Shown here piece after piece: positions 63,473 to 64,000 of a DNA stretch of 64,000 nucleotides. The stretch covers positions 62,001-126,000 of the forward strand of contig QCCU01000002.1 in the NCBI GenBank assembly GCA_003278855.1. Reading direction: 5' to 3'. The translations under genes and the position numbers were made by a program. How positions within the stretch are numbered: the stretch's first letter is position 1; each line of letters opens with the position of its first letter. Source of the DNA: Prochlorococcus sp. AG-347-M23. Its GTDB lineage: Bacteria > Cyanobacteriota > Cyanobacteriia > PCC-6307 > Cyanobiaceae. The notes beneath the pieces are model-generated. The model saw nothing but the letters and a program-made list of their open reading frames with translations, had not been told where the DNA came from and ran no database searches.

Positions 63473-63874
63473 ATGCCTACCAAGAAAAAAAGAGTTGGTT
63501 TTATTCCTAGAGAAGATGTTATGAGAATAATTGAAAAGTTGAGCACAGAGAACAATTTAAGTAATTCAAAAATAATAAGTATTTTGGTAGAAGAAGCACT
63601 TTCTATCAGAGGTATATTTAATAAAAAAAATGGTAAAGTAACTCAATCATATCAATCAAATGACGATAAATCAAAAACCCTATTTGATAATTCTGGTGAC
63701 TTTACAGATAATGCAAAACTCTCAATCGATACTAACTTAGGAAATCATTTTATTCCTAGTAAATCAACCCATTCAAATGAAGAGAATCAGGAGGCTTTTG
63801 ACTTGCAAACTTATAAAAAGTTTTTATCATTCCTAAAATTTCAGGAAATGATGGACAAATATAAAACTTTATAA
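63473..63874 (+). CDS. Ribbon-helix-helix (CopG/MetJ-like) protein
   Basis: A 133-residue protein. Residues 6-45 (VGFIPREDVMRIIEKLSTEN then NLSNSKIISILVEEAL) have the beta-helix-helix pattern of an RHH DNA-binding domain. A flexible Ser/Asn-rich middle leads to a short C-terminal helix (YKKFLSFLKFQEMMDKY). No partner toxin gene is adjacent on either side within the window. Flanking AAGTG repeats could be its binding sites. Confidence 0.7.
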   Translation: MPTKKKRVGFIPREDVMRIIEKLSTENNLSNSKIISILVEEALSIRGIFNKKNGKVTQSYQSNDDKSKTLFDNSGDFTDNAKLSIDTNLGNHFIPSKSTHSNEENQEAFDLQTYKKFLSFLKFQEMMDKYKTL

Positions 63875-63898
63875 AGTGTTGCAAAGTGATACACAGTG
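63874..63898 (+). repeat. Three helically phased AGTG repeats after the RHH gene
   Basis: AAGTG at 63874, AAGTG at 63884 and CAGTG at 63894 are spaced exactly 10 bases apart, one turn of DNA. The first copy is part of the inverted repeat and overlaps the stop codon of the RHH gene. RHH proteins bind tandem short repeats in this spacing range, so these are candidate operators. The remaining 100 bases to the window end contain no gene that I can support. Confidence 0.5.
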
Positions 63899-64000
63899 CG
63901 TTAAATTTAATTTGTATATAGGAGATTCGCATATTAAGATTATTTTTCATCATTTCAAAAACCTAAATTCAATTAATCTATAAAATATTTATTCCTATGA

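Noticed and set aside
63899..64000. A gene beginning at the right edge
   Set aside because: An AGGAG-like sequence occurs near 63920, but no ATG/GTG/TTG start follows it in a lasting frame; sequence beyond the window would be needed.

Overview
The window is one continuous piece of a very AT-rich, gene-dense cyanobacterial chromosome. It carries chlorophyll and bilin genes (chlP, pcyA, hemA), a Calvin-cycle set (rpe, glpX, two unrelated aldolases, a proteobacterial-type phosphoribulokinase), ferredoxin-type sulfite reductase, CcsA and many small cyanobacterial families. It has no phycobilisome structural genes, short or overlapping intergenic spaces and many TTG/GTG starts. This points to a high-light-adapted Prochlorococcus; the assignment is inferred from gene content and remembered gene order, not from a database search. 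I see no rRNA, tRNA, CRISPR, insertion sequence or prophage.

Layout. 1-1632: two M16 peptidases, one incomplete. 1674-5395: pcyA coupled to a DevBCA-type ABC exporter, then a small basic protein. 5457-12213: a glycosyltransferase, rpsB-tsf behind a leader that can form a pseudoknot, a hypothetical, recG and a VanX-like dipeptidase. 12217-18417: sir, glyS, chlP and a VanY-like peptidase. 18532-24537: typA, a DUF309 protein, lptB (next to a possible lptA remnant), ccsA, rpe, glpX. 24556-32181: hemA, glgC, gnd, pgl, a CIA30 protein, ilvD. 32205-36021: a degenerate uracil phosphoribosyltransferase homologue, a lumenal pentapeptide-repeat protein, a CobW GTPase, a mini zinc-finger protein, purS, purQ. 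36072-41877 (minus strand): class II and class I aldolases, a Gfo/Idh/MocA oxidoreductase, an exported protein, accD, prk. 41967-51982 (minus strand): a long co-directional run of leuB, lpxD, proB, yqeG, DUF3727, ruvX, several conserved unknowns and hisA. 52075-55878: a CSP41-like epimerase, pgsA, a PPC-glutaredoxin fusion, an NmrA-like reductase and nth.

55956-61246 is the most distinctive block. It holds a ferric-type ABC ATPase, ferritin, a cysteine-rich Crp/Fnr-family regulator, a membrane zinc-ribbon protein, a second ABC ATPase and a Rieske oxygenase. Fur-box-like sequences sit in the ferritin promoter and in the divergent promoter of the regulator, so the block is probably an iron-stress module. 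The oxygenase appears to have its second C-terminal membrane helix cut off by an in-frame stop codon. From 61400 to the right edge the genes are small, mostly unrecognised proteins, ending with a ribbon-helix-helix protein flanked by repeated AAGTG-type sequence.

Functionally, the middle of the window joins carbon fixation and sugar-phosphate interconversion (rpe, glpX, fba, fda, prk) to glycogen synthesis (glgC) and the oxidative pentose phosphate pathway (gnd, pgl). Amino-acid, purine, tetrapyrrole and envelope genes are interspersed.
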